Shown here: piece by piece, positions 43,557 to 52,456 of the stretch
Layout of the letters: every line of letters begins with the position of its first letter
Position numbering within the stretch: position 1 is the first letter of the stretch
Source of the DNA: Saccharopolyspora kobensis
GTDB taxonomy: Bacteria > Actinomycetota > Actinomycetes > Mycobacteriales > Pseudonocardiaceae
Assembly (NCBI RefSeq): GCF_900108315.1
Contig: NZ_FNVB01000002.1
Coordinates: 1,078,562 to 1,142,561 of the forward strand
DNA: 64,000 nt
Direction: 5' to 3'
Notes under the pieces: generated by a model
The model's database searches: none
The model's input: the letters and a program-made list of their open reading frames with translations, nothing else
Told to the model about the DNA's origin: nothing
Position numbers and translations under genes: made by a program

Positions 43557-45920
43557 TCAGACGACTGCTTCTTCGGCGTCTTCCGGGGTGGTTTCGTCCC
43601 GGGCCGGGAGGTCGGCGAAGGCCGCCGGGGGCTCCTGCCAGTACGTCGCGGCGGCGCCCTGCTGGATCGCCTGCCAGACCTTCTCCGGTGTCGTCGGCAT
43701 GTCGATGTGGCGGACGCCGAGGTGCTTGACCGCGTCGACCACCGCGTTCTGCACCGCGGGTGTCGAGCCCACCGTTGCCGATTCGCCGATTCCCTTGGCT
43801 CCCAACGGGTTCAGCGGGCTCGGGGTTTCGGTGTTGGTCACCTCGAACGAGGGCAGGTCCGCCGCCGACGGGATCGTGTAGTCGGCGAGGGTGCCGGTCT
43901 CCGGGTTGCCCTCCGCGTCGAAGGTCACCTGCTCCCACAGCGCCTGGGCGATGCCCTGCGCCGCACCACCGTGCTGCTGCCCGCGCACCAGCATCGGGTT
44001 GATGATCCGGCCGCAGTCGTCCACCGCGACGTGCCGCAGCGGGCGGACGTGACCGGTCTCCACGTCCACCTCGACCACCGAGACGTGCGCGCCGAACGGG
44101 AACGTCGCACCGCCCGGCGCGAAGTCGACGTTGGCCGCCAGGCGGTCACCGTCCTCGGCCGCCGCGCGGGCCAGTTCCGCCCAGGCGATGGTCGCGCTGG
44201 GCACACCGGCCACGCCGAGCTCGCCGCCGTCGGTCAGCTCGATGTCGTCGACGGAGGCCTCCAGCCGGGCCGCGGCCAGTTCCTTGGCCTTGCGCAGCAC
44301 CAGGCCGCCGGCCTCCTGCACCGCGCTCCCGGCGATCTGCAGCGACCGCGATCCGCCGGTTCCGCCACCTCGCGGCACCTCGGCGGTGTCGGACTGGACG
44401 AACTCGACGGATTCCAGCGGGATGCCCAGCGCGTCGGACACGATCATGGCGAAGGACGTCGCGTGCCCCTGCCCGTGCGCGGAGGTGCCCACCTTGATCC
44501 GGGCACCGTTCTCGTGCACCTCGACCTCGGCGTACTCGCCCGCGCCACCACCGGTGATCTCCACGTATGCGCTGGTACCGATGCCGAGGAGCACTTTCTC
44601 CCCGGCTTCGATGCGGCGGGCCTGCTCGGCGCGCAGGGCCTCGTAGTCGGCCAGCCGCAGGGCTTCGTCGAACGGCAGCGCGTAGTCGCCGCTGTCGTAG
44701 GTGGCGCCGAGCAGCGTCTTGTACGGGAACGACTCCGGGGCGAGGAAGTTCTTGCGCCGCAGCACGACCGGGTCCATGTCGAGTTCCGCGGCCGCGAGGT
44801 CCATCATGCGCTCCAGCATCGCGGCGGCTTCCGGCCGCCCGGCGCCGCGGAACGCGCCCACCGGCGTCGTGTTGGTCAGCGCGGCCACCCCGTCGTAGCT
44901 GATCTTCGGGATGTTGTAGACGCCCTGCGCCATCATCCGCGTCGAGCTCAGCGCGAGGGAGCCGCCGAAACCGGCGTAGGCACCGCAGTCGCCGATCACG
45001 CGGCAGCGCAACCCGGTGATGGTGCCGTCGCGCCGCAGGCCCAGCTCCGCGAACTGGACCTGCGCGCGTCCGTGCGGCATGCCCTGCATGTTCTCCGAGC
45101 GCGTCTCCACCCACCGGACCGGGCGGCCCAGGCGCACTGCGGCCGCGATCGCGACCGCGTGCTCGGAGACCACTCCCGCCTTGCCGCCGAAACCACCGCC
45201 GACGTGCGGGGAGATCACCCGCACCCGCTGCGGTTCCCAGCCGAAGGCCTCGGCCACACCGTCGCGCAGCCCGTGCGGCATCTGCGTGGACACGTGCACC
45301 GTGACGTCGTAGTCCTGGTCCGGGCCGCCGGGCTCGACCGCGATCGCGTTGCCCTCCAGCGGCACCACCGCCACGCGCTGGTTCTCGATGCGGGCGCGCA
45401 CCACCACTTCCGCGTCCGCGAGCACCTCGGCGCCGGCCGGGTCGCGGAAACCACCGGCGATGTTGGAGCCGAGTTCCGGGAACTGCTGCTCGGCCGCCGG
45501 GTCCAGCGCGCGCTCCGGGTCGGCGACGACGGTCAGCGGTTCGTAGTCGACGTCGACCAGCTCGATCGCGTCGGCCACCGCCGCGGCGCTCTCGCCCACG
45601 ATGACCGCGACGGGTTCGCCGACGAACCGCACCCGGTCGGTGGCCAGCGGCGGGCGTGCGCACAGCGGGTTGAAACCGCCGAACGCCGGCGGGATCGGGA
45701 CGTCCAGGTCGGCTGCGGCGAAGGCGGCCACGACACCGGGCGCGGCGGCGGCCGCCGCGACGTCGATACCGGTGATCAGGGCGTGCGCCATCGGCGAGCG
45801 GACGAATCCGAGGTGCAGGACGCCCGCGATGTCCAGGTTGCCCACGTAAGTGCCCCGGCCGCGGAGCAGTTCCGGGTCCTCGACCCGTTGGACCTCGGTC
45901 CCCAGCAATGAACCCACCAT
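43557..45920 (-). CDS. CoxL-like molybdoenzyme large subunit, orphan
   Basis: A 787-residue xanthine dehydrogenase/aerobic CO dehydrogenase-type large subunit. It opens VEDPELLRGRGTYVGN, has the molybdopterin-binding GGGFGGKAG and carries FRGAGRPEA, the form II active-site loop, not the CO-oxidising AYRCSFR type. GTSAHGQGHATSF and ESATVGSTPAVQNAV near the end fit the Moco domain. No medium (FAD) or small (2Fe-2S) subunit gene is adjacent, which is unusual since the three are normally together. Substrate unknown. ATG 45920 begins the similarity. Confidence 0.9.
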   Translation of the reverse strand: MVGSLLGTEVQRVEDPELLRGRGTYVGNLDIAGVLHLGFVRSPMAHALITGIDVAAAAAAPGVVAAFAAADLDVPIPPAFGGFNPLCARPPLATDRVRFVGEPVAVIVGESAAAVADAIELVDVDYEPLTVVADPERALDPAAEQQFPELGSNIAGGFRDPAGAEVLADAEVVVRARIENQRVAVVPLEGNAIAVEPGGPDQDYDVTVHVSTQMPHGLRDGVAEAFGWEPQRVRVISPHVGGGFGGKAGVVSEHAVAIAAAVRLGRPVRWVETRSENMQGMPHGRAQVQFAELGLRRDGTITGLRCRVIGDCGAYAGFGGSLALSSTRMMAQGVYNIPKISYDGVAALTNTTPVGAFRGAGRPEAAAMLERMMDLAAAELDMDPVVLRRKNFLAPESFPYKTLLGATYDSGDYALPFDEALRLADYEALRAEQARRIEAGEKVLLGIGTSAYVEITGGGAGEYAEVEVHENGARIKVGTSAHGQGHATSFAMIVSDALGIPLESVEFVQSDTAEVPRGGGTGGSRSLQIAGSAVQEAGGLVLRKAKELAAARLEASVDDIELTDGGELGVAGVPSATIAWAELARAAAEDGDRLAANVDFAPGGATFPFGAHVSVVEVDVETGHVRPLRHVAVDDCGRIINPMLVRGQQHGGAAQGIAQALWEQVTFDAEGNPETGTLADYTIPSAADLPSFEVTNTETPSPLNPLGAKGIGESATVGSTPAVQNAVVDAVKHLGVRHIDMPTTPEKVWQAIQQGAAATYWQEPPAAFADLPARDETTPEDAEEAVV

Positions 45921-46014
45921 GTACGAAACCCTATCCGTCACGCCGACTCGAAGCAGCGAAATCCACCGTTGGCCGGAGTGGATCAACAGCCGACGCGCGG
46001 GAAAAATTCCCCGG

Positions 46015-47337
46015 TCAGCGCTCCGCGAGCAACAGCGACTCCACGTCGGACAACCGGCGCGGGGGCGGCAGCTCCCAGCACGGCCGCACCCGGGTCAGCT
46101 CGCGGTGCGCCCGGACGAGACCGGCGAAGTCCCTCGGGAACGCGCGCGGGTCCACCCCGAGCAGCATTCCGCGGCGCCCGGCCCGCTGCAGCAACCGCCG
46201 CCACTCGTCGATGCCCGCCAGCCCGATGGACTCGGTGCCGTGCGAGAAGAGCATCAGGCGGATCTCCTCGAAGTCCCGGGTGTCGAGGAAGTCGCTCAGC
46301 GCGCGGTGCGAGGCCTCGGTGTTGAACGCCATCCAGAACGGCACCGATCCGGTGCGCAGCGTCCACCAGGGCTCCATCAGCAGGAAGGACTCCACCAGCA
46401 GCCGGTCGGCGGGCAGACCGCGCTCCGCGTACCAGGCGCGGTGCAGGTCGGCGACGAGCGGGCTCATCCGCTCGGGGTGGTCGAAGGGCATGCGCCGCAA
46501 CGAGAACTGCTGCTGGTCCGCCGCTTCGCCCAGGTCGGTCAGCAGGCCCGGTTCGAAACCCCACTCGGCTTCCGGTGCCCGCTCGTCGGGTTCCGGGGGC
46601 CACCAGCGGCTGCGGTGGGCGCCGTAGCGGCGCAGCAGGTCGGCCACCCTCGGCCCGCCCGAGTGGTACTCCTCCTCGGACGCGCCGCCCAGGGCGCCGA
46701 ACTGGAACACGTGGCGCGGACCGACCCGGGTCACCGGCCACGACAGTCCGCACTCGACCGTCACCACCGCGCCACCGGCCATCAGGTGGTCGCGCAGGAA
46801 CCGGCGGTAGGCGTCCGGCAAGCGCCGCCACTTCACGCGGAAGTAGGACATCCCGCTGATCATCAGCCGGTCCTGGTTGGGATCGTGCATGTGGTGCAGC
46901 ACCAGGTCCGGGTTGGCGGCCAGCAGCCGCTCGGCCGGGGCGCGCCCCGCCTCCAGCTCGGCCTGCGGGTCGTCGCGGTCCACTCCGCGCCGCCGCACCG
47001 GGATCAGCACGGTCTGCGGCAACCACGGCGCGTCCAGCGCCGCCGCCAGGTGCACCGCGGCACCGTTGGAGGCACCGATGAACACCACCGGGTACCGGCG
47101 CTTCGGGTACTGGTCGACGACCCAGGAGGCGAGCTCGTCGGAATCGACCTCTCCCAGCCGGTTGGGCGGCAGCGCCTCGCTCACGCCGCTGGCCGCGTAG
47201 AGCTGGTCCGCCCATCGCGCGGGCAGCCGGTTGACACCCGCCAGCACGGCGCCGAGCACCGGTTCGAGCGCTCTCGGCGCCTGGCCGATCGCGGGGATGT
47301 CCTGGCCGGCGAGGAAGCGCGACAGGGCCCGGAGCAT
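46015..47337 (-). CDS. Hypothetical protein, ~440 residues
   Basis: I do not recognise the family. The first third holds VVFIGASNGAAVHLAAAL, which resembles an alpha/beta-hydrolase nucleophile elbow (GASNG). The rest is rich in Trp, His and Arg (LHHMHDPNQDRL, RWWPPEPDE, EPWWTLRTGSVPFW) without a known motif. No signal peptide or membrane segment is seen. The length and even codon bias show a real gene. Start choice is uncertain: ATG 47337 precedes MLRALSRFL, but the open frame extends to 47436. Confidence 0.65.
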   Translation of the reverse strand: MLRALSRFLAGQDIPAIGQAPRALEPVLGAVLAGVNRLPARWADQLYAASGVSEALPPNRLGEVDSDELASWVVDQYPKRRYPVVFIGASNGAAVHLAAALDAPWLPQTVLIPVRRRGVDRDDPQAELEAGRAPAERLLAANPDLVLHHMHDPNQDRLMISGMSYFRVKWRRLPDAYRRFLRDHLMAGGAVVTVECGLSWPVTRVGPRHVFQFGALGGASEEEYHSGGPRVADLLRRYGAHRSRWWPPEPDERAPEAEWGFEPGLLTDLGEAADQQQFSLRRMPFDHPERMSPLVADLHRAWYAERGLPADRLLVESFLLMEPWWTLRTGSVPFWMAFNTEASHRALSDFLDTRDFEEIRLMLFSHGTESIGLAGIDEWRRLLQRAGRRGMLLGVDPRAFPRDFAGLVRAHRELTRVRPCWELPPPRRLSDVESLLLAER

Positions 47338-47534
47338 CCCCGTCGCGGAGTCGAAGGAAGCGACTGCACGTGCTGGTCGCAAATGTCCCACCTCGCCTCG
47401 GTGCGGCCGGACGCAGTCCACAGAGGATCGCGACACCGCACTCCGGGTGCGGGTCGTGCTTCCGAGATGCCCGTTGCGGGTCGATCGAAAACCTGCCTCG
47501 CCGCCCGTTGACCGGCCATGTCCGCGACTGTAGC

Positions 47535-47570
47535 TTTCACATCCATCGCAGCCCCTTCACAGATGTGAAA
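47535..47570. promoter_or_regulatory. Inverted repeat upstream of the Nramp-like gene
   Basis: TTTCACATC (47535-47543) and GATGTGAAA (47562-47570) form a perfect 9-bp inverted repeat with an 18-bp spacer, ending 27 bases ahead of the transporter start. It could be an operator for a metal-responsive or GntR-type regulator, or an RNA hairpin in the leader. Confidence 0.45.
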
Positions 47571-47597
47571 ATGCCCAGCTGCACGAAGGAGTGCCTG

Positions 47598-48986
47598 ATG
47601 GGTGCACCCAATGCGACCACCGACGACCCGTACCTGCTCACCGCTGACGGCATCAAGGAACCGCCCACCGGTTGGAAGGCCAGCCTCCGGTACCTGGGTC
47701 CGGGACTGATCGTCAGCGCCTCCATCGTCGGTTCCGGCGAACTGATCGCGACCACCGCGCTCGGAGCCGAGGTCGGCTTCGCCCTGCTGTGGATGGTGAT
47801 CCTGTCCACCGCGGTGAAGGTGGCCGTGCAGGCCGAGCTCGCCCGCTGGACCATCATCACCGGCAAGCCCGCCCTGACCGGCTTCAACGAGGTCCCGCCG
47901 AAGATCGGCCGGATCGGCTGGATCAATCTGCTGTGGATGCTGATGGCGCTGTCCAAGCTGCTGCAGGTCGGCGGGATCGTCGGCGGCACGGCGGTGGCGC
48001 TGAGCATGCTGATACCGGTCGGCGGTGATCCGCTCGGCTTCACCTCGCTGGCGGTGTGGACGCTCATCGTCGTGGTGGGCAGCATCGCGCTGCTGTACTC
48101 CAACAGCTACAACCTGATCGAGCGCGGCGCTTTCGCGCTGGTCGCGGTCTTCTCGGTGGCCACCGTGGTGATCGCCCTCGGCCTGCCGTTCACGCCCTTC
48201 GGCTACGGCGGCGGCGATCTCCTCTCCGGGCTGACGTTCACCATCCCGGTCGGCGCGATCGGCGCGGCGGTGGCGATGTTCGGCATCACCGGCGTCGGCG
48301 CCGACGAGATCACGTTCTACACCTACTGGTGCGTCGAGAAGGGCTATGCCCGTTGGGTCGGGCCGGACGACGGCAGCGAGGAGTGGCAGCGGCGCGCCCG
48401 CGGCTGGATCCGCGTGATGTACAAGGACGTCTTCCTGTCCTGGGTGATCTACACGTTCAGCACGCTGGCGTTCTTCGTGATGGGTGCGGCGGTGCTCAAC
48501 CCGCAGGGCCTGGTGCTCGAGGGCAACGAGATGATCACCACGCTGTCCCAGATGTACACCGACGTGATCGGTGAGTGGGCGGCGATCGGGTTCCTCGTCG
48601 GCGCGATCGCGGTGCTGGGATCGACGCTGTGGGCGTCGATCCCGAGCTGGTCGCGGATGTACGTCAACGTGCTCGCGACGCTCGGCGTGCTGGACTGGTC
48701 GGACGCGCGGTCGCGCGGCAGGTGGATCCGCGGCTTCACGGTCGCGCTGCCGATCGTGTGGGGCGCGACCTACCTGTTCATCAACTCACCGGTGGTCATG
48801 GTGCAGATCGGCGGCATCATGACCGGCATCTTCCTGCCCGCGGTGGTGGTGGCGACCTGGTATCTGCGCAACACGCAGGTGGACCGGCGGCTGCGCGGCT
48901 CGCGCGCGTTCAACACCCTGCTGGTGGTCAGCAGCATCGCGATCAGCCTGCTGGGCGCCTACAGCCTGGTGAACGTCTTCAGCTGA
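47598..48986 (+). CDS. Nramp-like transporter lacking the DPGN motif
   Basis: A 462-residue integral membrane protein with about 11 helices and the general Nramp layout (LRYLGPGLIVSASIVGSGEL at the start of helix 1). Canonical Nramp proteins bind Mn/Fe through DPGN in helix 1 and MPH in helix 6. Here the places read GSGE and ITGVGADE, so the substrate is probably not the usual divalent metal set. GAAGGAG lies upstream of ATG 47598. A secreted His-rich protein converges on it from the right, which suggests a metal-linked role. Confidence 0.82.
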   Translation: MGAPNATTDDPYLLTADGIKEPPTGWKASLRYLGPGLIVSASIVGSGELIATTALGAEVGFALLWMVILSTAVKVAVQAELARWTIITGKPALTGFNEVPPKIGRIGWINLLWMLMALSKLLQVGGIVGGTAVALSMLIPVGGDPLGFTSLAVWTLIVVVGSIALLYSNSYNLIERGAFALVAVFSVATVVIALGLPFTPFGYGGGDLLSGLTFTIPVGAIGAAVAMFGITGVGADEITFYTYWCVEKGYARWVGPDDGSEEWQRRARGWIRVMYKDVFLSWVIYTFSTLAFFVMGAAVLNPQGLVLEGNEMITTLSQMYTDVIGEWAAIGFLVGAIAVLGSTLWASIPSWSRMYVNVLATLGVLDWSDARSRGRWIRGFTVALPIVWGATYLFINSPVVMVQIGGIMTGIFLPAVVVATWYLRNTQVDRRLRGSRAFNTLLVVSSIAISLLGAYSLVNVFS

Positions 48987-48992
48987 GCGCGG

Positions 48993-49253
48993 TCAGCGGT
49001 GGCCGTGCGGGTGGTGCTCGTTGTGGTGCCGGGCGTGCTCGCTCTGGTGCTGCGCGTGCTCGTCCCCGTGCTGCGAGTGGTGGTCACCGGTGTGCTCGTG
49101 CCCGTTGGTCTGGTCCAGGCAGGCCGAGTACTGCGCCGGGTCCTGCAGGTCGGAGCAGTCGACCGGGGTCTGCGCCGAAGCGAGCGCGGGCGCACCGAGC
49201 AGGAACGCTACCGCCAATACCGATCCGGCCAGGCCGCGCGAGGGTGGACGCAT
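48993..49253 (-). CDS. Secreted histidine-rich small protein
   Basis: An 86-residue protein. Residues 1-27 are a signal peptide (RGLAGSVLAVAFLLGAPALASA, cleaved after ASA). The mature part begins QTPVDCSDLQDPAQYSACLD with two Cys, then a tail with 14 His in the last 37 residues, arranged in HH and H-x-x-H pairs with Glu/Asp between. That is a plain metal-binding sequence (Zn, Ni, Cu or Co). It ends seven bases from the Nramp-like stop, convergent. It could buffer or deliver a metal outside the membrane. Confidence 0.82.
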   Translation of the reverse strand: MRPPSRGLAGSVLAVAFLLGAPALASAQTPVDCSDLQDPAQYSACLDQTNGHEHTGDHHSQHGDEHAQHQSEHARHHNEHHPHGHR

Positions 49254-49433
49254 GTCGCACCGCCTCCGATGGGTGGGGTCGGGCGGGCGTCACCGCGGCG
49301 ACGCTCGCCCGATGGAGAACTGACTACCAGTCCACAGTACAAACCGGGCACAACGCCCGAGAACCCCTGGCGCGGTGATTCTTCCGGGCCCGGACCCGGA
49401 GCGCAGATGGGACCAAAGCCCCTGGACACGGAC

Positions 49434-50192
49434 TCAGCGGGGAGCCATCCGGATCGCGCCGTCGAGCCGGATGGTTTCCCCGTTGAGGTAGGGATTCTCC
49501 AGGATGTTGCAGGCCAGCGCGCCGAATTCGGCCGGGTCGCCGAGCCGCTTCGGGTTGGGCACCGAGTCCTCCAGGGACTTGCGGACGTCCTCGCGCAGGC
49601 GGCCCAGCAGCGGGGTGTCCATGATGCCCGGTGCGATGGTGCACACCCGGATCGCCTTGCTCGCCAGGTCCCGCGCCGCGCAGAGCGTCATGCCGACGAT
49701 GGCCGATTTCGACGCGGTGTAGGCGATTTGGCCGATCTGCCCCTCGAACGCGGCGACCGACGCGGTCAGCACGATCGCGCCGCGCTCGTCGTCCACGGCG
49801 TCGTGCTTGGCCATCCGCGCCGCACCGAGGCGCAGCGCGTTGTAGGAACCGATCAGGTTCAGCTGGATGACGTCCTCGAAGGGTTCGAGCGCACCGGGCT
49901 CGCCGTCCTTCTCCACCAGGCGGATGCGGGCGCCGCGCCCGGCGCAGTGCACCAGCGCGCGCAGCGGCCCGGCCTCGTCGGCTGCGTCCAGCGCGGCGGC
50001 GAACTGCTGCTCGTCGGTGATGTCGGCGGCCGCGAACCGCGCGCCGAGCTCGGCGGCGACCTCCGCGCCCGGGGAGGCGGGCAGGTCGATGATGGTGACG
50101 GTGGCTCCCGCCCCGGCCAGCTTCCGCGCGGTCGCCAGTCCCAGACCGGACGCGCCGCCGGTCACCGCCGCCGAAATGCCTTCCAGACGCAT
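49434..50192 (-). CDS. SDR, 3-hydroxyacyl-CoA dehydrogenase type II-like
   Basis: A 252-residue short-chain dehydrogenase with TGGASGLGLATA nucleotide motif, DLPAS after the second strand (Asp for NAD preference), catalytic YTASK, and the closing YLNGETIRLDGAIRMAPR. The whole resembles the HSD17B10/3-hydroxyacyl-CoA dehydrogenase group. ATG 50192 begins MRLEGISAAVTGG. It stands alone. Confidence 0.88.
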   Translation of the reverse strand: MRLEGISAAVTGGASGLGLATARKLAGAGATVTIIDLPASPGAEVAAELGARFAAADITDEQQFAAALDAADEAGPLRALVHCAGRGARIRLVEKDGEPGALEPFEDVIQLNLIGSYNALRLGAARMAKHDAVDDERGAIVLTASVAAFEGQIGQIAYTASKSAIVGMTLCAARDLASKAIRVCTIAPGIMDTPLLGRLREDVRKSLEDSVPNPKRLGDPAEFGALACNILENPYLNGETIRLDGAIRMAPR

Positions 50193-50324
50193 GCGCTGAT
50201 CCTCTCCACACCGGTGTGCTCGGCCCATTCAAGGCAGCTCGCGCGGAAGGGGTCAAAGTCCGGTTCGCGAACGGAGCCGAAGGCCCGGCCTATATCCGGT
50301 GGACGACCGGGCGAGAATCGGATC

Positions 50325-50807
50325 GTGAGCACTTGGAGAATCGAGCCCACCGCAGTGGACCGGCCGGACGTCCTCGGCCTGCTCCGCGAGTACACCGACG
50401 AGATGGCCAGCCGGTACTACGGCCGCCCGGCGACCGACGCCGAGGTGGACGAGGCGATCGCCGAGGATCCCAACGCCGGGCTGCACCCGCCGACCGGTGT
50501 CTTCCTGGTGGCCCGCGCGCAGGCCGAACTCGTGGGCTGCGTGGGCATTCGCGAGCTCGAACCCGGGATCGCCGAGCTGAAGCGGATGTACATCAGGCCG
50601 CAGGTGCGCGGGCGCGGCGCGGCCGCCCGGCTGCTCGCCGAGGTCGAGCAGCACGCGCAGCAGCTGGGCTACCGCGCGATCCGCCTGGACACCCGCAGCG
50701 ACCTCGTGGAAGCCCGCCGCCTCTACGCCAGGCACGGCTACCAGGAGGTCCCGGCCTTCAACGACGGCCCGTACGCCGAGCACTGGTTCGAGAAGGCGCT
50801 GGGATGA
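50325..50807 (+). CDS. GNAT family N-acetyltransferase
   Basis: A 160-residue GNAT. LKRMYIRPQVRGRGAAARLL is the acetyl-CoA binding strand and loop, followed by LDTRSDLVEARRLYARHGY. The GTG at 50325 is the best start. Its stop overlaps the ATG of a second GNAT gene (ATGA), so the two are co-translated. Substrate unknown. Confidence 0.9.
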   Translation: MSTWRIEPTAVDRPDVLGLLREYTDEMASRYYGRPATDAEVDEAIAEDPNAGLHPPTGVFLVARAQAELVGCVGIRELEPGIAELKRMYIRPQVRGRGAAARLLAEVEQHAQQLGYRAIRLDTRSDLVEARRLYARHGYQEVPAFNDGPYAEHWFEKALG

Positions 50808-51373
50808 ACCAGCACCGGTCGTCGGCCACCGACCGGGAGCTGATCCGCCTCCGGACGCTCCTGGAGGAACCGCCCGCGCTCCGGAGCGACCGGCTCGACC
50901 TGGAGCCGCTGCGCGCCGACCACGCCGAGGAGATGTCGGCGGTGCTGGCCTCCCCGGAGCTCTACGAGTTCATCGGCGGCGTCCCGCTGACGGCGGCGGA
51001 ACTGCGCGCCCGCTACGAGCGGATGCTGGCCGGTTCGCCGGATCCCGAGGTGTCGTGGTGCAACTGGGTCATCCGGCTGCGCGCCGAGAACCGGCTCGTC
51101 GGCGCGGTGCAGGCGACGATCGGCCCCGGGTACCCCGGGCCCGCGGCCGAGATCGCCTGGATGGTGGGCACCGGGTGGCAGCGCCGCGGCATCGCGAAGG
51201 AAGCCGTGCTCGCCCTGGTCGACTGGCTCCGCCGACTGCCGGTGCGCGGCGTCCTCGCCCACGTCCACCCGCGACACCGCGCCTCGGCCGCGGTCGCCGA
51301 GGCCGCCGGCCTGCAGCCGACGGCCGACATCCACGACGGCGAAGTCGTGTGGCGATTGCCCTTCAGGGACTGA
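50804..51373 (+). CDS. GNAT family N-acetyltransferase (RimJ-like)
   Basis: A 189-residue GNAT of the RimJ/RimL type: LRSDRLDLEPLRADHAEEM at the start, then EIAWMVGTGWQRRGIAKEAV as the acetyl-CoA site. Possible substrates are N-terminal amino groups or small amines. It is translationally coupled to the preceding GNAT and its end overlaps the converging membrane gene by 11 bp. Confidence 0.9.
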   Translation: MNQHRSSATDRELIRLRTLLEEPPALRSDRLDLEPLRADHAEEMSAVLASPELYEFIGGVPLTAAELRARYERMLAGSPDPEVSWCNWVIRLRAENRLVGAVQATIGPGYPGPAAEIAWMVGTGWQRRGIAKEAVLALVDWLRRLPVRGVLAHVHPRHRASAAVAEAAGLQPTADIHDGEVVWRLPFRD

Positions 51374-51797
51374 CTTCCCGATCCGGCGCCGCCGCTCGTT
51401 CCGGCCGTGCGGCGGCTGCCAGGCAGACGGCGAACACGACCGGAGCCGCTGCCTGGTAGCCGATCCACACCTCGCCGCCCGCGCTGCTGCCCAGCCGTGC
51501 CAGCAGCAGGGCCACCAGCGTGGCCAGCACCCAGCAGCCGTCGTAGGCGATCATGAGGCGCAGGTAGGTGCGCCTCGTCCGGCTGCGCAGGTATCCGAGC
51601 TCCATCGCGCCGCATGACAGCAGGGCCGCACCGGCGGCGATCATCAGCCAGCCGGGCACTCCGAGCAGCTCACCCAGCGGTGCGGCACCGATCGCGCAGG
51701 CAGCGGCGAACGCGAGTTTGAACGCGCCGTCGGCGACGATCCCGGCCACCTGCGACTTCCCCGCCGACACCGCGGTCCGCGCTTGTTCCACGAGCAC
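51363..51797 (-). CDS. Small four-helix membrane protein
   Basis: A 144-residue protein with about four hydrophobic helices (around residues 20-40, 48-66, 82-100 and 112-130) and no catalytic motif. I do not recognise the family. It is divergent from a TetR gene with two palindromes between them, so it is the probable target of that regulator. GTG 51797 follows GGAGGG; GTG 51791 is possible. Confidence 0.75.
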   Translation of the reverse strand: MLVEQARTAVSAGKSQVAGIVADGAFKLAFAAACAIGAAPLGELLGVPGWLMIAAGAALLSCGAMELGYLRSRTRRTYLRLMIAYDGCWVLATLVALLLARLGSSAGGEVWIGYQAAAPVVFAVCLAAAARPERAAAPDREVSP

Positions 51798-51804
51798 CCC
51801 TCCA

Positions 51805-51837
51805 GTCGTAATCTGATTACGACTATAATCTGATTAT
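51805..51837. promoter_or_regulatory. Tandem TetR operators
   Basis: GTCGTAATCTGATTACGAC (51805-51823) is a perfect 19-bp palindrome; ATAATCTGATTAT (51825-51837) is a perfect 13-bp palindrome sharing the core TAATCTGATTA, 17 bp away centre to centre. The second overlaps the TetR start codon. They fill the gap between the TetR gene and the divergent membrane gene. Confidence 0.75.
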
Positions 51838-52456
51838 GCGAAAGACGAGAGCGCAGGCCAAGGAGGACAACCGCCGCGCCCTGCTGGACGCCGCGTTCGA
51901 GGTGGTGTCCCGGGACGGCTACCGGGCCAAGCTCGAAGACATCGCCGCGCGCGCCGAGTTGACCACCGGCGCCATCTACTCGCTGTTCGGCAGCAAGAAC
52001 GGCCTGGTGGTCGCGCTGGTCGCCGACCGCCTGCAGCCGCACTACGCGGAGATCGAGCAGGCAGTGCCCGGCGAGCTGGACCTGATCGCCGCGGTCGGCG
52101 CTTTCGCCCGGCACCAGCGGCGCAGCTGCGACGCGCCCGATGCGCTGTCCGTGCAGTCGCTCCAGCTCACCTTGCTGGACATGGCCCTGCACGATCCGGG
52201 CCTGGCCGCACAGCTCGCCGAGACCGTCCGAGCGCAGGAGAACCACCTGGTCGAGCTGTTCACCGGGCGGGCCCACGACGGAAGCACCGTGACCCGGCAC
52301 CAAGCCGAGCGCCTGACGACGGCGCTCAGGGCGTTGTTCGTCGGACTCACCCAGGGCGTCAACCTGGGGCTCGCACCCGGCGCCGACGAGCAGTACTTCG
52401 CGGATGCGGCGTGCGCCCTGGTCACCGACGCACGACTCACCGACGATCAGACCTGA
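51836..52456 (+). CDS. TetR family regulator
   Basis: A 206-residue TetR. Helix-turn-helix: LEDIAARAELTTGAIYSLFG, then SKNGLVVALVADRL. The C-terminal domain is all-helical. Two palindromes at the start codon and upstream imply autorepression and control of the divergent membrane protein. Its 3' end overlaps the convergent acyl-CoA dehydrogenase gene by 10 bp. Confidence 0.92.
   Translation: MRKTRAQAKEDNRRALLDAAFEVVSRDGYRAKLEDIAARAELTTGAIYSLFGSKNGLVVALVADRLQPHYAEIEQAVPGELDLIAAVGAFARHQRRSCDAPDALSVQSLQLTLLDMALHDPGLAAQLAETVRAQENHLVELFTGRAHDGSTVTRHQAERLTTALRALFVGLTQGVNLGLAPGADEQYFADAACALVTDARLTDDQT

Noticed and set aside
43557..45920. Calling the molybdoenzyme a CO dehydrogenase
   Set aside because: The active-site loop is FRGAGR, not AYRCSFR, and no partner subunits are adjacent.
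47598..48986. Calling the transporter a standard MntH manganese importer
   Set aside because: The DPGN and MPH metal-binding motifs are not present, so the substrate should not be assumed.
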